This document shows, piece by piece, positions 44,711 to 54,686 of a stretch of 64,000 nt of DNA. Within the stretch, counting starts at the first letter, position 1; each line of letters starts with the position of its first letter. Below the pieces are notes generated by a model. It saw nothing but the letters and a program-made list of their open reading frames with translations, did no database searches and was not told where the DNA came from. The translations under genes were made by a program, and so were the position numbers. The stretch is from Anabaena cylindrica PCC 7122 (GTDB lineage: Bacteria > Cyanobacteriota > Cyanobacteriia > Cyanobacteriales > Nostocaceae), in contig NC_019771.1 of the NCBI RefSeq assembly GCF_000317695.1, positions 1-64,000 of the forward strand. Direction: 5' to 3'.

Positions 44711-45679
44711 CTAAGATTTTGCTTCTATTTTTGGCTTGAGTTCAAACGGCGTATATTTACCTCCCAATGCTGTGACAATAGCGCGGGTATTCGCTACCAT
44801 CATCTTGATGTATGTATCTCCATCGCTTCCTTTTGCACCGATAGAATCAGAATAAAGTTGTTGCGGAGCGAGTTTTATACCTGCCTCTTGGGCAACGGTT
44901 TTAATTAAAGCTGGATTAATAGTGGTTTCGGCAAAAATTGCAGGTACACCTATTTTTTTCACTGAATCTACTAATTGTTTGACTGTTTGGGCGCTGGGTT
45001 GTTCTTCCGTACTAATGCCAATTAAAGTTCCAGCAATTTCAATACCATAAGTATTTCCATAATATTGAAATGCATCATGGGTAGTGATAAGTTTACGTTT
45101 TTCTAGGGGAATAGTTTGGATTTGTTGCCGAATCCAGATATTTAATTGCTGTAATTCATCGGTAAGTTGGGCTGCTTTTTGAGTAAATTTATCTTTATCT
45201 TCTGGTGATAACTCAATTAATCCGTCTCTAATAGCTTTTACCATCAAGATGGCATTTTCTCCACTCCCCCAAACGTGTGGATCTGGAACGATTTGACCTT
45301 TGCTTTTTTCTAACTTTAAAGGTTTGACAACTTCTCCCACAGCTAACTTCCGTGCTTTTCCTCCACTAGCATTCATCAACTTAATAATTCCTGGTTCTAA
45401 GTTATAACCGTTATATAAAATTAAGTCCGCTGCTTCTAAAACTCGGCTATCTGCTGGTACTGGTTCGTAAACGTGAGGATCTGCACCGGCTTGGAGAATT
45501 CCCAACAAATCAATTTCCTCTCCACCAACCTCTTCAGCTAAATCTGCAATTACAGTGCTAGTTGCTACAACCTGTGGTTTGCCATTTCTCCGTGGCAGAG
45601 AGTCTGACTGAGTACAACTAAGTAATGTTAAAGGTAATAAAATCACCACACACAACCGAAAAATCTTTGTTTTCTTCAT
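44711..45679 (-). CDS. mntC: Metal ABC transporter substrate-binding lipoprotein (probably Mn)
   Basis: 322 residues of the cluster A-I (ZnuA/PsaA/MntC) family. The signal peptide ends in a lipobox-like LLSCTQS, so it is membrane-anchored. Metal ligands can be placed: His in ADPHVYEP, His in PDPHVWGS, Glu in IFAETTINPAL and Asp in LYSDSIG. There is no His-rich loop of the ZnuA type, which together with the His-His-Glu-Asp set favours manganese; zinc remains possible. It is divergent from the ATPase and permease genes, with which it should form one importer. Confidence 0.85.
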   Translation of the reverse strand: MKKTKIFRLCVVILLPLTLLSCTQSDSLPRRNGKPQVVATSTVIADLAEEVGGEEIDLLGILQAGADPHVYEPVPADSRVLEAADLILYNGYNLEPGIIKLMNASGGKARKLAVGEVVKPLKLEKSKGQIVPDPHVWGSGENAILMVKAIRDGLIELSPEDKDKFTQKAAQLTDELQQLNIWIRQQIQTIPLEKRKLITTHDAFQYYGNTYGIEIAGTLIGISTEEQPSAQTVKQLVDSVKKIGVPAIFAETTINPALIKTVAQEAGIKLAPQQLYSDSIGAKGSDGDTYIKMMVANTRAIVTALGGKYTPFELKPKIEAKS

Positions 45680-45804
45680 TCAACTACCACTATTGATTCC
45701 GAGTATTAATTTAATTTATCCCTATTATTACTTCTAATTATAGATTTTTTCATATTTCTCTCATATTTATAGTAAACTCAAGGAATGAATATTTAAATAC
45801 GGTT
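45680..45804. promoter_or_regulatory. Divergent promoter region of the Mn-type importer
   Basis: 125 very AT-rich bases between the divergent binding-protein and ATPase genes; the promoters for both should lie here. CATATTT is repeated (CATATTTCTCTCATATTTA), a possible operator, but I cannot match it to a known metal regulator. Confidence 0.45.
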
Positions 45805-46632
45805 ATGCAAAACGTTTCTTTTTACCAAAAAATTAGCTCATTACAGAGACAAGTAAGAGCGATTTCTGAACAAACTATCAAACCGATTGTGATGAATCCC
45901 ACCGCAGCCATTAACATCTCCCATTTAGGGGTACACTACCGGACACAGGAAGCTTTGCGGGATATTAACTGCATTATTAAACCAGGACGACTGACGGGAA
46001 TTTTTGGCCCCAATGGTGCTGGTAAAAGCACGCTGATGAAAGCAATTTTGGGATTAGTACCTTTAAATAATGGTCAAGTTTTATACGAAGGTAAAGCCCT
46101 AATGCAGCAACTAGAAAGAGTTGCCTATGTACCACAACGTAGCCAAATTGATTGGAATTATCCTGCTACGGTTTGGGATGTAGTGATGATGGGACGTGTG
46201 AAAAAGACAGGCTGGTTGCGTAGTTTCTCGACTGTTAGCCGCCAAGTAGCCAAAGATGCTTTAGAAAGAGTGGGAATGGAGACATTTAAAAACCGCACCA
46301 TTGGTGAACTGTCTGGAGGACAACAACAAAGGGTATTTTTAGCCCGTGCTTTAACCCAGCAAGCAGAAATTTTTTGTTTTGATGAACCCTTTGTAGGAAT
46401 TGATCAAAAAACCCAAACCATAATTTTTGAAGTCTTCCAAGAACTAGCCGCAGCTAACAAAATCGTCCTCGTAGTTAATCACGACTTAGGCGAATCCATC
46501 GTTCATTTTGATGATTTAATTTTACTAAATTGTGAACTAATTGCCACAGGTTCTCGCCAACAAGTCCTGACAGAACAAAACCTCCATCAAGCTTACGGAG
46601 GAAAAGTCATGTACTTTTCTGATGCAGCATAA
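45805..46632 (+). CDS. mntA: Metal ABC transporter ATP-binding protein
   Basis: 275 residues. Walker A GPNGAGKSTL, Q-loop YVPQRSQIDWNYP (typical of the Mn/Zn/Fe chelate group), signature LSGGQQQRV, Walker B EIFCFDEPFVGID and H-loop VVNHDLGE. About 30 extra N-terminal residues precede the domain; ATG 45892 (MNPTAAINISHLGVHY) would give the usual family length, but neither ATG has a clear ribosome-binding site. Energises import with the binding protein at 44711-45679 and the permease at 46846-47709. Confidence 0.9.
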   Translation: MQNVSFYQKISSLQRQVRAISEQTIKPIVMNPTAAINISHLGVHYRTQEALRDINCIIKPGRLTGIFGPNGAGKSTLMKAILGLVPLNNGQVLYEGKALMQQLERVAYVPQRSQIDWNYPATVWDVVMMGRVKKTGWLRSFSTVSRQVAKDALERVGMETFKNRTIGELSGGQQQRVFLARALTQQAEIFCFDEPFVGIDQKTQTIIFEVFQELAAANKIVLVVNHDLGESIVHFDDLILLNCELIATGSRQQVLTEQNLHQAYGGKVMYFSDAA

Positions 46633-46845
<213 letters not shown>

Positions 46846-47709
46846 ATGATTCAAACACTAATAGAACCGTTGCAATATGGCTTTATGCAACGTTCCTTAA
46901 TCATCGCCATACTCGTAGGCTTATTATGTGCAGTAGTTGGTAGTTACTTAATGGTACAACGCCTAGCATTACTGGGTGATGCTATCAGCCATTCTGTTTT
47001 ACCAGGATTAGCGATCGCATTTATGATCGGTGCTAATATCTTTGTCGGTGCATTTATTGCCGGCATTGTGAGTACAATGGTCATAGCTTTTATTAAAACA
47101 CGCTCACCCATTAAAGAAGATGCCGCCATGGGTATAGTGTTTTCAGCCTTTTTTGCTCTGGGTGTGACTTTAATTACAGTTATTCAAAAAGATAATAAAA
47201 TCGATCTGAATCACTTCCTTTTTGGGAATATTCTGAGTGTAACTGTAGATGAAGTGCGAGATACAACTATCATTGCGGCGATTGTCTTGATAGTTATCGT
47301 CCTGTTATACAAAGAACTTCTATTTTACACCTTTGATCCATTGGGCGCACAAGCCGCAGGTTTACCAGTTAATCGTCTCAACTTTGGTTTAATGCTGTTG
47401 ATTGCTTTAACTATTGTCGCCAGCATGAAAGCTGTAGGCGTGATTTTAGTATTATCACTTTTAATTACCCCAGGTGCAACCGCTTATCTAATAGTGAAGC
47501 GCTTGCATGAAGTGATGATTGTCGGAGCCATAATTGGTGTAATTTCTAGTATTAGCGGAATGTATATCAGCTACTTTTATAATTTACCTTCTGGGCCAGC
47601 TATCGTTTTAGTAGTTTCGAGTTTATTTACCTTGGCTTTATTATTCAGTCCCAGACATGGAATAATTTTTGCATCTCGTCAACCAAGGAAGCAAGCTTTG
47701 GAAAAATAG
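46846..47709 (+). CDS. mntB: Metal ABC transporter permease
   Basis: 287 residues with about eight to nine hydrophobic helices. YGFMQRSLIIAILVGLLCAVVGSYLMVQRLALLGDAISHSVLPGLAIAF is the strongly conserved start of ZnuB/MntB permeases, including the LLGDAISHSVLPG cytoplasmic motif. KAVGVILVLSLLITPGATAYL is also conserved. Forms the membrane channel of the importer. Confidence 0.9.
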   Translation: MIQTLIEPLQYGFMQRSLIIAILVGLLCAVVGSYLMVQRLALLGDAISHSVLPGLAIAFMIGANIFVGAFIAGIVSTMVIAFIKTRSPIKEDAAMGIVFSAFFALGVTLITVIQKDNKIDLNHFLFGNILSVTVDEVRDTTIIAAIVLIVIVLLYKELLFYTFDPLGAQAAGLPVNRLNFGLMLLIALTIVASMKAVGVILVLSLLITPGATAYLIVKRLHEVMIVGAIIGVISSISGMYISYFYNLPSGPAIVLVVSSLFTLALLFSPRHGIIFASRQPRKQALEK

Positions 47710-47799
47710 CCCACAGCATAAACACACTGAAATGTAAATAATTTGATTATAAGGCGCTTATCCGTCGATGGGTAGATGCAAAAACAAGGGATACCTTAT

Positions 47800-47830
47800 C
47801 TAAAAAAAATGCGATCGCACTTTTTTTAAT
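47800..47830. terminator. HIP1-containing hairpin after the permease gene
   Basis: AAAAAAATGCGATCGCACTTTTTTT: a GCGATCGC core flanked by A- and T-runs makes a near-perfect hairpin with U-tract on both strands. It is about 100 bases after the mntB stop and probably ends that operon. Confidence 0.7.
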
Positions 47831-47856
47831 TAATTCTTCCTGATTAACCAAACACA

Positions 47857-48060
47857 CAGACGGAAGTACATATACCTTAATTGATTAATCGCCCTCAGGT
47901 GGAACTGGGGGTTTTACTACAATACTCTTTGATTATATACAAAAAAATATCTGATCAGCCAATACTTCCGGATATAGCCGAAAATCAGACGGATAAGAAA
48001 ATAGTAGATGCACCTTAATTAGATTGCAGCCCTCAGCTTTTAGCTGGGGGTTTTATTTTA
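47857..48060 (+). ncRNA. Two tandem terminator-bearing transcript-like units (candidate small RNAs)
   Basis: Unit 1 (about 47857-47916) and unit 2 (about 47976-48054) share the order CAGACGGA, then ACCTTAATT, then GATT, then GCCCTCAG, then CTGGGGGTTTTA. Each ends in a good rho-independent terminator: CCCTCAG/CTGGGGG plus TTTT (47892-47916) and CCCTCAGCT/AGCTGGGGG plus TTTT (48030-48054). No open reading frame of use is present. Two similar short units with terminators and no gene between suggest duplicated small RNAs. No known family was recognised; they could also be duplicated terminators. Confidence 0.45.
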
Positions 48061-48318
48061 GCAATAATTTGATTGCTATATTGTGTATTTTTGTGAATAA
48101 AAAAGTCCTCTTCATGAGGGAACTTTCCCCATTTGAGTCAGAATGCAGAGGAATCACTAGATAAACCGCTTATCTGAGATAATTCATCTTTTTCAGTTTT
48201 CTATTCTGGGAATCTCATTATATCAACTCCCACATTTCGATGTGTATATTGTTTTGTAAAGATTTTCAATTTTTTCTATTTGAGCGATCGCAAATTCAAC
48301 AGCACCGTCTTAGAAGGA

Positions 48319-48918
48319 TCAGTTCTTGAGAGTGGCAAACCACAGTGCATAACCAACAAACCCAAACAATAAAGTAATCAAGGCTGTAATCACGTAGCTG
48401 ATGCATATCAGCAAACCGTCAGATTCAATCATGGCAACTGCCAAAAGTAAAATACCTACAGTGGGAATGGGATTGGTAAAGGGAATTGGTAATATTAATA
48501 ATATTGTCAGCCAAAATATACAAAGCCCATTTAAGCGCCAAATCCAAGGATGAGAAGCTATTTGCATTAATCGGGGACGAGTGATTTTTTCCAACACCCT
48601 AGTTACTCGATGCAAATTTTGTAGAATTATCTGAGCAATAGCGTGAGGAAATTGGTAGTTAGCGATTTTTCTGGGTAACCAGGGTGTTCTTCTGCCCAGA
48701 ACCATCTGTGCCGATAACAGCAAGCAGGTACCGCCAAAAGGCCCTGTAAAGCCTGGTGGCATAGGCAATAAAAAGGGCAACACTAATAATGAAATTACTA
48801 AACTAAAACCCCGTTCTGAAGTTTCTGCCAGAATATCACCGATAGTCAGTGACTGTTCAGCTAAACCTTGCAACAAAGATTTAATCTGTTGAGAAAATCG
48901 CGAATGCATTTTGCTCAA
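48319..48918 (-). CDS. ExoD family exopolysaccharide synthesis protein
   Basis: 199 residues with about five hydrophobic helices. LTIGDILAETSERGFSLVISLLVLPFLLPMPPGFTGPFGGTCLLLSAQMVLGRRTPWLPRKI is the strongly conserved first half of ExoD proteins (described in Rhizobium exopolysaccharide mutants). Biochemical role not known. Single gene, inner membrane. Confidence 0.9.
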   Translation of the reverse strand: MSKMHSRFSQQIKSLLQGLAEQSLTIGDILAETSERGFSLVISLLVLPFLLPMPPGFTGPFGGTCLLLSAQMVLGRRTPWLPRKIANYQFPHAIAQIILQNLHRVTRVLEKITRPRLMQIASHPWIWRLNGLCIFWLTILLILPIPFTNPIPTVGILLLAVAMIESDGLLICISYVITALITLLFGFVGYALWFATLKN

Positions 48919-49268
48919 AGTTTATAGGAGAGTAGCCTGAAAACCCCGATAGCGGAGTATAGCTTTAGTCATAGTTGAAATATAAAGACTCAAACAAAGT
49001 TTTTATGTTTCAACATCTTAATAAAACTAAGTATATGGGCAGAATAAAACCAAACCGTGTCAAGGGAACACCAGAAAATAAATTATCCAATCTTGTGGGA
49101 TGGGCATTCTGCCCGTCCTTTATTAATTAGCTGGCAAGATGCCCGCACCACAAGAAATTTTTGTACATTTTTTTATTTGGAAGTCTCCAAGAAAAGTAAA
49201 GAAGGGTTTTAGCCTTGTTTCCCCCGCACCCTGCCTGATCCCAACCACAATTTTTAACGCCAACCTAC
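48919..49268. other. Intergenic region with MITE-like copy C
   Basis: 350 bases with no gene; the central part is the MITE-like element at about 49061-49191. The rest shows nothing notable. Confidence 0.5.
49061..49191 (-). repeat. 131-bp MITE-like element, copy C
   Basis: AAGGGAACACCAGAAAATAA at the left and ATTTGGAAGTCTCCAA at the right match the two ends of copy A in reverse. The core CCAATCTTGTGGGATGGGC and CACCACAAGAAATTTTTGTAC is nearly identical to A. Left and right termini have one or two mismatches. Confidence 0.78.
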
Positions 49269-50183
49269 TTATAGTGGTGGTACCAAAACGCTGATAGCCA
49301 TAGGTATCACACGAAACACAGCCGGAGTATAAGTAGTGATTTCCCCATCTGTATTGATAGGACGTGGTTTACGAGTATAAACCTCAAATTCCTTTCCTTG
49401 TATAGCACGGACACTTGGCCAATGTATATGCCTACCTTGACGCATTGCCGGTAGTAAAGGTATTATTTCCCACCAATGTTTAACTTCTAAACTATAAAGA
49501 TCCAGCCTCTGATCATCTATTGTAGCGTCATGAAATACAGCCATGCCACCACCATAATAGCGACCATTGCCTACAGCAATTTGCACAGTTTTGACGTGAA
49601 TTGATTGACCATTTATGCGAATTTCTGCACTAAAGGGGCGAGATTTCCAAATTACTTGAAATGCTGCCGCTGCATAAGCAAATATTCCCCAACGGCGTTT
49701 AACTTCTGTAGTTAATCGCTGAGTAATTTTTACACTTAATCCCAAACTGGCAGCATTAAAAAAATACTTACCATTTACCCAACCCAAATCAATGTGTTGC
49801 AATTGTCCAGCAGCAATAACTTGACAAGCTTCGGGTAAAGAATTGGGAATGCCCAACGTTCTAGCCAAGTCGTTTGCAGTTCCCAAAGGCAAAATTCCTA
49901 AAGGTAATTGAGTCTCAACTACAGCATCGACTGCGGCATTAAGAGTACCATCACCACCTCCAACTATTACCAAATCAATTTCATGGTGGTATTGTCTAAT
50001 AACATCACCCAAATGTGTTGGGTTCTCTGTAGATTCTGGAATCACATTAAAACCAAGTGACTCCAGACAGTGAATAGCTGCCAAGAGGTTTTCTTCCCCT
50101 TTACGGGCATGACGATTTACTAATAACAGGGCGCGGGGGCTAATGGGTAGAACCCTTTGCAGTTTATATATCGAATTTTCCAC
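49269..50183 (-). CDS. YegS/DgkA-type lipid (diacylglycerol) kinase family protein
   Basis: 304 residues. The glycine-rich nucleotide motif DLVIVGGGDGTLNAAVDAV lies near residue 75, followed by LPLGILPLGTANDLARTLGIP, both diagnostic of the DAGK catalytic domain. The C-terminal beta domain has VAVGNGRYYGGGM-like AVGNGRYYGGGMAVFHDATIDDQRLDLY. Phosphorylates a lipid such as diacylglycerol or sphingoid base; the substrate is inferred from family only. No membrane helix, so probably peripheral. Confidence 0.92.
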   Translation of the reverse strand: MENSIYKLQRVLPISPRALLLVNRHARKGEENLLAAIHCLESLGFNVIPESTENPTHLGDVIRQYHHEIDLVIVGGGDGTLNAAVDAVVETQLPLGILPLGTANDLARTLGIPNSLPEACQVIAAGQLQHIDLGWVNGKYFFNAASLGLSVKITQRLTTEVKRRWGIFAYAAAAFQVIWKSRPFSAEIRINGQSIHVKTVQIAVGNGRYYGGGMAVFHDATIDDQRLDLYSLEVKHWWEIIPLLPAMRQGRHIHWPSVRAIQGKEFEVYTRKPRPINTDGEITTYTPAVFRVIPMAISVLVPPL

Positions 50184-50726
50184 GTTTTTTACCTTGCTTG
50201 AATTTCACTGTCAAAGCTTGGTGAGTCTGTGATTTTATTTACTAACAATTCCATTTTCTCTATTTGAACGTTAGTAGTTATCAGTATATTCTTTGTTAGG
50301 GAATAATAGCAATTCGTAATTAATAAAGACTGAATTAATTTGTGTCGCTATATTTACATGAATAGGACTTAGGCACAACAGAATGAAAGTAGGGGCAATT
50401 AATGAATTATAACTACACTATAATTGGGTTTTTGATTACATCTTTGGTAAGTAATAATGACCAATGATTATTTGACGGTATAAGCCATTAGATTTATCTG
50501 TGGAATCAATCCAAAAAACAACCTAAGTTATTGAAAAAAACCCCTATTTTGCGCAACAAAATAGGGGATATTTTTGATGATTGATGTGCTTTGGCTTTAA
50601 GAGGATATTTTTACAGTGGTTTGCGATGTATCAAAAACCTCATATCCTCCCCTATGCCAACTTGATCAGGAAAATTTAGAGATTAGAGAGCGATCGCAAA
50701 ACCAAGTTAAACTTAACCAATATCCT
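50184..50726. other. Intergenic region between lipid kinase and bicA
   Basis: 543 bases. Contains AGGACTTAGGCACAACA (about 50364-50380), similar to one end of the MITE-like element at 21516-21626, and the bicA terminator. No gene recognised. Confidence 0.5.
50534..50567 (-). terminator. Rho-independent terminator of bicA
   Basis: CCCCTATTTT (50541-50550) and AAAATAGGGG (50558-50567) form a perfect 10-bp stem with a GCGCAAC loop. On the minus strand it is followed by seven T residues (AAAAAAA at 50534-50540 on the plus strand). It implies a 3' untranslated region of about 190 bases for bicA. Confidence 0.85.
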
Positions 50727-52403
50727 CTAAGAAACAGGTGCATTTGTTTCGGTTGCTAAACTGTGAACTAAAGCAACTGCTTGTGTTAGTGCTTCCTTGC
50801 GGTCTACCATCAAATGATGGGGAGGTAATAAGCTCAAAACTCCCAAGTTATCCAACCGTTTCTTAATTTTGCCTGCTGCACCAACAATGATTACTTGACG
50901 ACCTTTTTCACAAGCTTCTCTAATTGCACTTTCAATAGTCAAGGAAGCTGTAACACCCATCATAGGTACATCACTCAAATCGAGAACGATCACATCACAA
51001 TCTTTTATGGCGTTATGTTCACGAGAAATAGCCTTAGAAACACCAAATATCATCGCCCCACTTAAGTAAAATAGCAACACGCGGCCATTAGCTGCATCTA
51101 ATAAACTCTTTTCTTCTGGAGTTAAATCAATAGCATCATCTGCATCACTAATGGCTTTGACTGTCTCCGACTGCATACTAGAAAGACGTTCAATAGTTAA
51201 GATGTTGGCAATAAATATACCCACACCCACAGCCACAATTAAGTCTACAAACACAGTCAAGAGTAATACACCATACATGATGATTGAACCCTTGAGAGAT
51301 ACTTTGTGAGAGCGTTTTAAGAAACTCCAGTCGAGAATATCAACCCCTACTTTCAGGGCAATACCAGCTAACACAGCCATCGGAATACTCTGAGTTATCC
51401 CCGCAGCACCCAAAACCACAACCAACAGTACCAAAGCACGAGTGAGACCAGATACCGCAGTTTGCGCCCCCGTTTGGATATTAACAACAGTTCCCATTGT
51501 TGCCCCAGCACCGGGTAAACCACCACATAAACCAGATACTACGTTAGCGATACCTTGGCCAATTAATTCTTTATCAGATTTATGTTCAGTGCGGGTTAAG
51601 CTATCAGCAACCACGGCAGTTAATAGAGTGTCAATACATCCCAACATCCCCAACATTACCCCATCAACTAACATGATAGTGACGTTTGATAACGTGAAAG
51701 TTGGCAGTTGAATCTTTGGTAAACCAGTTTCAATTACACCAATGCGTTTTATATCTGCATCTCCAAAAAATACCAAAGAAACCACTGTCACTGCTACTAA
51801 TGCAATTAACTGAGGTGGGACAATGCGCTTAACTTTCGATGGGGTTAAGAAAATAATTGCCACTGTCATCACACCCAAAATTAAAGCAATGGGGTTGATA
51901 TTTCCTAATAAATTAGGTAGGTTTTGAACTATTCCTAATACTCCACCTTTAGGGGTTGCTTGCCCCAAGAAAGGCGCAATTTGCAAAATAATCAAAATCA
52001 CCCCAATTCCTGACATAAAGCCAGAAATTACACTGTAGGGCATGAGGGTTATATATTTCCCTAGCTTAAAGATGCCAAAGATAATTTGAAATATCCCTGC
52101 TAACATCACTACGGTAAAAGCCATAGCCAAGCCATTTTCTGGATCGTTGGCTGTAAAGGAACTGATAATACCGGTGATGACTACTGTCATTGGACCAGTA
52201 GGTTCAGAAATCAGAGTTGGTGTACCACCAAATAATGCTGCGAAAAAGCCCACACAGACAGCACCATAAAGACCGGCTACAGGGCCAGCACCGGAAGCGA
52301 CACCGAAGGCTAAAGCTAGTGGTAGAGAAACAATGGCAGCTGTAACACCACCAAAAATATCTCCGCGTAAATTGCGGAAATGAATAGTATTAGTTATTTG
52401 CAT
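50727..52403 (-). CDS. bicA: Sodium-dependent bicarbonate transporter BicA (SulP family)
   Basis: 558 residues. MQITNTIHFRNLRGDIFGGVTAAIVSLPLALAFGVASGAGPVAGL, GGTPTLISEPTGPMTVV, and VVADSLTRTEHKSDKELIGQG agree closely with the characterised Synechococcus BicA. A SulP membrane domain of about 12-14 helices (to about residue 410) is followed by a cytoplasmic STAS domain (DCDVIVLDLSDVPMMGVTASLTIE). It takes up HCO3- with Na+ as part of the CO2-concentrating mechanism that feeds the RuBisCO encoded at 34.6-36.9 kb. Single gene with its own terminator. Confidence 0.95.
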   Translation of the reverse strand: MQITNTIHFRNLRGDIFGGVTAAIVSLPLALAFGVASGAGPVAGLYGAVCVGFFAALFGGTPTLISEPTGPMTVVITGIISSFTANDPENGLAMAFTVVMLAGIFQIIFGIFKLGKYITLMPYSVISGFMSGIGVILIILQIAPFLGQATPKGGVLGIVQNLPNLLGNINPIALILGVMTVAIIFLTPSKVKRIVPPQLIALVAVTVVSLVFFGDADIKRIGVIETGLPKIQLPTFTLSNVTIMLVDGVMLGMLGCIDTLLTAVVADSLTRTEHKSDKELIGQGIANVVSGLCGGLPGAGATMGTVVNIQTGAQTAVSGLTRALVLLVVVLGAAGITQSIPMAVLAGIALKVGVDILDWSFLKRSHKVSLKGSIIMYGVLLLTVFVDLIVAVGVGIFIANILTIERLSSMQSETVKAISDADDAIDLTPEEKSLLDAANGRVLLFYLSGAMIFGVSKAISREHNAIKDCDVIVLDLSDVPMMGVTASLTIESAIREACEKGRQVIIVGAAGKIKKRLDNLGVLSLLPPHHLMVDRKEALTQAVALVHSLATETNAPVS

Positions 52404-52843
52404 GGGAGAGAAATGAATGATGAGGGTTGAAAAAAGATTTTTGCTGCTGAATGCTTTTCAGTCGGCTAAACTGCAACACCTGTCTTCAACTTTAAGCACT
52501 TGGTCAGCAAGTATGCAACTATGCTCTATTGGCAATAATAATCTTTGGTAACAATGAAAAATTTAGCTACCCTGTTTATTATTAGTTGAAGGTTGAAACT
52601 ATTAGTGTTGGTTAATTTTGGCAAATGCAAGCGATAAAGTTTGAGCTGTTAAAATTACAACTAAAGAGTTTTTATAAACAGCCTTTGAACTTTGATGTTT
52701 TGCTAGATATATTAATGTTGATCTAAAGATATATTCTCAACATTTAAGTTTTATTAAAAAGTGGGTTGTAAAATTCATTTGTAAATGCTCACTCCTCAAG
52801 TAGTAATAAATTGATTTGAAATTGCCAAATATAGCAAGCATAA
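52404..52843. other. bicA upstream region
   Basis: About 440 AT-rich bases between the bicA start and the first insertion sequence. No gene, repeat or structured RNA recognised; the bicA promoter must lie here, and a LysR-type site cannot be pinned down by eye. Confidence 0.5.
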
Positions 52844-52851
52844 TAATATCT

Positions 52852-54264
52852 GGCTCTTGCATCTCTTTTATGGAGAAAACTAAAAGTATTAAAATTTAAT
52901 GCCGATAAATTTAAATTATTAAAGTTGAAAACTCTATCCCTGTAAAGGTTTGCAAACTTTTTGATATATGGGAATAAGCATAGGATTACAATCATAATTA
53001 TCAAATACAAAAGTTTTAGGGATAGTTATGAAATTTAGCGTAGATCAAATCCTCAATCTCCCAGAGATGAAAGTGTTAGATTTTCAAGAACTTGTTGGGG
53101 CAGGAATAATTATAACAATAGAGAAAGCTGTCAACTATTCTACTTGTCCAGACTGTGAAAAAACCACCTATAGTATACATCAAAATCATTGGCGGCTAAT
53201 TCACGATTTATCTTGGAGTGAAAAACCAGTATTGTTAAGAATAAATCGCCGTCAATTCAAATGTAACAAGTGCAAAAAGGTCTTCAGTGAAAAGCTAAAT
53301 TTTGTAGATAAAAGTAAAGGATATACTAAAAGACTAGCCATAGATATAGTTGCACAAGTATTAGACAGTAATATTCATAGTGTTGCCGAAAGAAATGACT
53401 TAAGCGATGAAGAAGTTGAATCAATGTTAAAGGCACAAGTATCACAAATATTAAACATTAATTTAAATCAGGTGAAAAGGTTAGGCATAGATGAGATTGC
53501 TTTGGTGAAAGGTCAAGGAAGTTATTTAGCAGTATTAGTAGATTTAGATACTCGTAAACCCATTGAGTTGGTGAAGTCAAGAAGAATAGAAGAAATACGT
53601 GAAGTTATTGTCAAATGGGGATCTCAGGTACTTGAACAAATAGTTGAAGTGAGTATGGATCTTTGGTCTCCTTATAAAAGTTTAGTAGAAGAATTAATGC
53701 CAAATGCGAATATAACTGCTGATAGATTTCATGTAATGAAACAAGTAAATGATGAATTAGATGCTATGCGTAAATCTGAAAAGAGAGCCGCCATGTCTTT
53801 AGATAATAAATCAGAGCGAGACCGAATATTAGCAGGATTAAATAAAAGCAAATATAGCTTAATAAAAAATGAAGATTCTTTAAATGAACAACAAAAAGAA
53901 AGATTAAATAATGTTCAAAAAGTTTCCCCTATTCTGGCAAAAATGCACGCCCTAAAAGAAGAATTTCGAGACATATTTGAATCCACTAAGTCTTGGGGCG
54001 AAAGCATAATGAATTTATTAGATTGGATGCACGATGGACTTTCTTATTTTCCCAAAAGTATAGGAACAATGATTAGGTGGTTTGGTGAAGTTGTAGGTTA
54101 TTTTGACGGCAGAACTACTAGTGGTACTGTAGAAGGAATTAATAATAAACTCAAATTAATCAAAAGACTTGGATATGGATTTCGTAACTTTAGCAATTTC
54201 AGATTACGTAGTTTATTAAACTGGCACTTTAGTATTAATTCTCCATAAAAGAGACGCAAGAGCC
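52852..54264 (+). mobile_element. ISL3-family insertion sequence, copy 1 (1413 bp)
   Basis: Ends are GGCTCTTGCATCTCTTTTAT on the left and the complementary ATAAAAGAGACGCAAGAGCC on the right, a 24-bp inverted repeat with one mismatch. The 8-bp sequence TAATATCT is duplicated exactly at 52844-52851 and 54265-54272, as expected for ISL3 elements. One transposase gene inside. Identical to copy 2 (60891-62303) apart from two substitutions noticed: 52861 (A against G, in the left end) and 53561 (C against T, silent). Confidence 0.95.
53028..54248 (+). CDS. ISL3 family transposase (copy 1)
   Basis: 406 residues. An N-terminal zinc-binding region with CPDC and CNKC pairs (YSTCPDCEKTTYS, RQFKCNKCKKVFSE) is followed by a helix-turn-helix region. 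The DDE-type catalytic domain shows RLGIDEIALVKGQGSYLAVLVDLD (first Asp), NITADRFHVMKQVN (second Asp) and SGTVEGINNKLKLIKRLGYGFRN (Glu). Intact, full length, so the element is probably autonomous. The coding start lies 176 bases inside the left IS end. Confidence 0.96.
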   Translation: MKFSVDQILNLPEMKVLDFQELVGAGIIITIEKAVNYSTCPDCEKTTYSIHQNHWRLIHDLSWSEKPVLLRINRRQFKCNKCKKVFSEKLNFVDKSKGYTKRLAIDIVAQVLDSNIHSVAERNDLSDEEVESMLKAQVSQILNINLNQVKRLGIDEIALVKGQGSYLAVLVDLDTRKPIELVKSRRIEEIREVIVKWGSQVLEQIVEVSMDLWSPYKSLVEELMPNANITADRFHVMKQVNDELDAMRKSEKRAAMSLDNKSERDRILAGLNKSKYSLIKNEDSLNEQQKERLNNVQKVSPILAKMHALKEEFRDIFESTKSWGESIMNLLDWMHDGLSYFPKSIGTMIRWFGEVVGYFDGRTTSGTVEGINNKLKLIKRLGYGFRNFSNFRLRSLLNWHFSINSP

Positions 54265-54686
54265 TAATATCTTGCTGGCGCTGTAGTTATAGATGAAGAA
54301 TTACATGATCAATGAATCAAGATTTTACGGAAAGATAAAACCTAGTTATTCTTGAACACAATCATGCGAAACTATGTAATTTCAGGTTTTTGACCGGAAA
54401 TTTAGCTTAACTGTTTTGATTAAAAATAGCATACAGCCTTTGCAGGCTAAAAAATTAACCCGAAGGTACGATTTATTAAATAAATATTGAATACCTTATA
54501 TAAGCTTTTACTTATGTATCATCGAAAATTTGCCTGGTTTCTTCGATGTATAATATTTTGTCTATGAAAATCATTATTTATTCCTTTTGCATTGGGGTGA
54601 AAAAATTTTTTTTCGCAGCTGATATTTTTTCCATCCAGTGCTTTACCCGATATCCTAGAAAGAGTAGTGAGCAAATGGAGAGATAG
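54265..54686. other. cydA upstream region
   Basis: 422 bases between IS copy 1 and cydA. AT-rich, no gene. The IS insertion lies about 420 bases upstream of cydA on the same strand and could affect its expression. GGAG at 54677-54680 is the cydA ribosome-binding site. Confidence 0.5.

Larger units (their letters stand above)
47710..48318. other. 609-bp intergenic region
   Basis: No protein gene. It contains the HIP1 hairpin and the two tandem terminator-bearing units listed separately. The right third (48060-48318) is AT-rich with nothing recognised except one HIP1 octamer at about 48284. It lies between two convergent operons. Confidence 0.55.
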
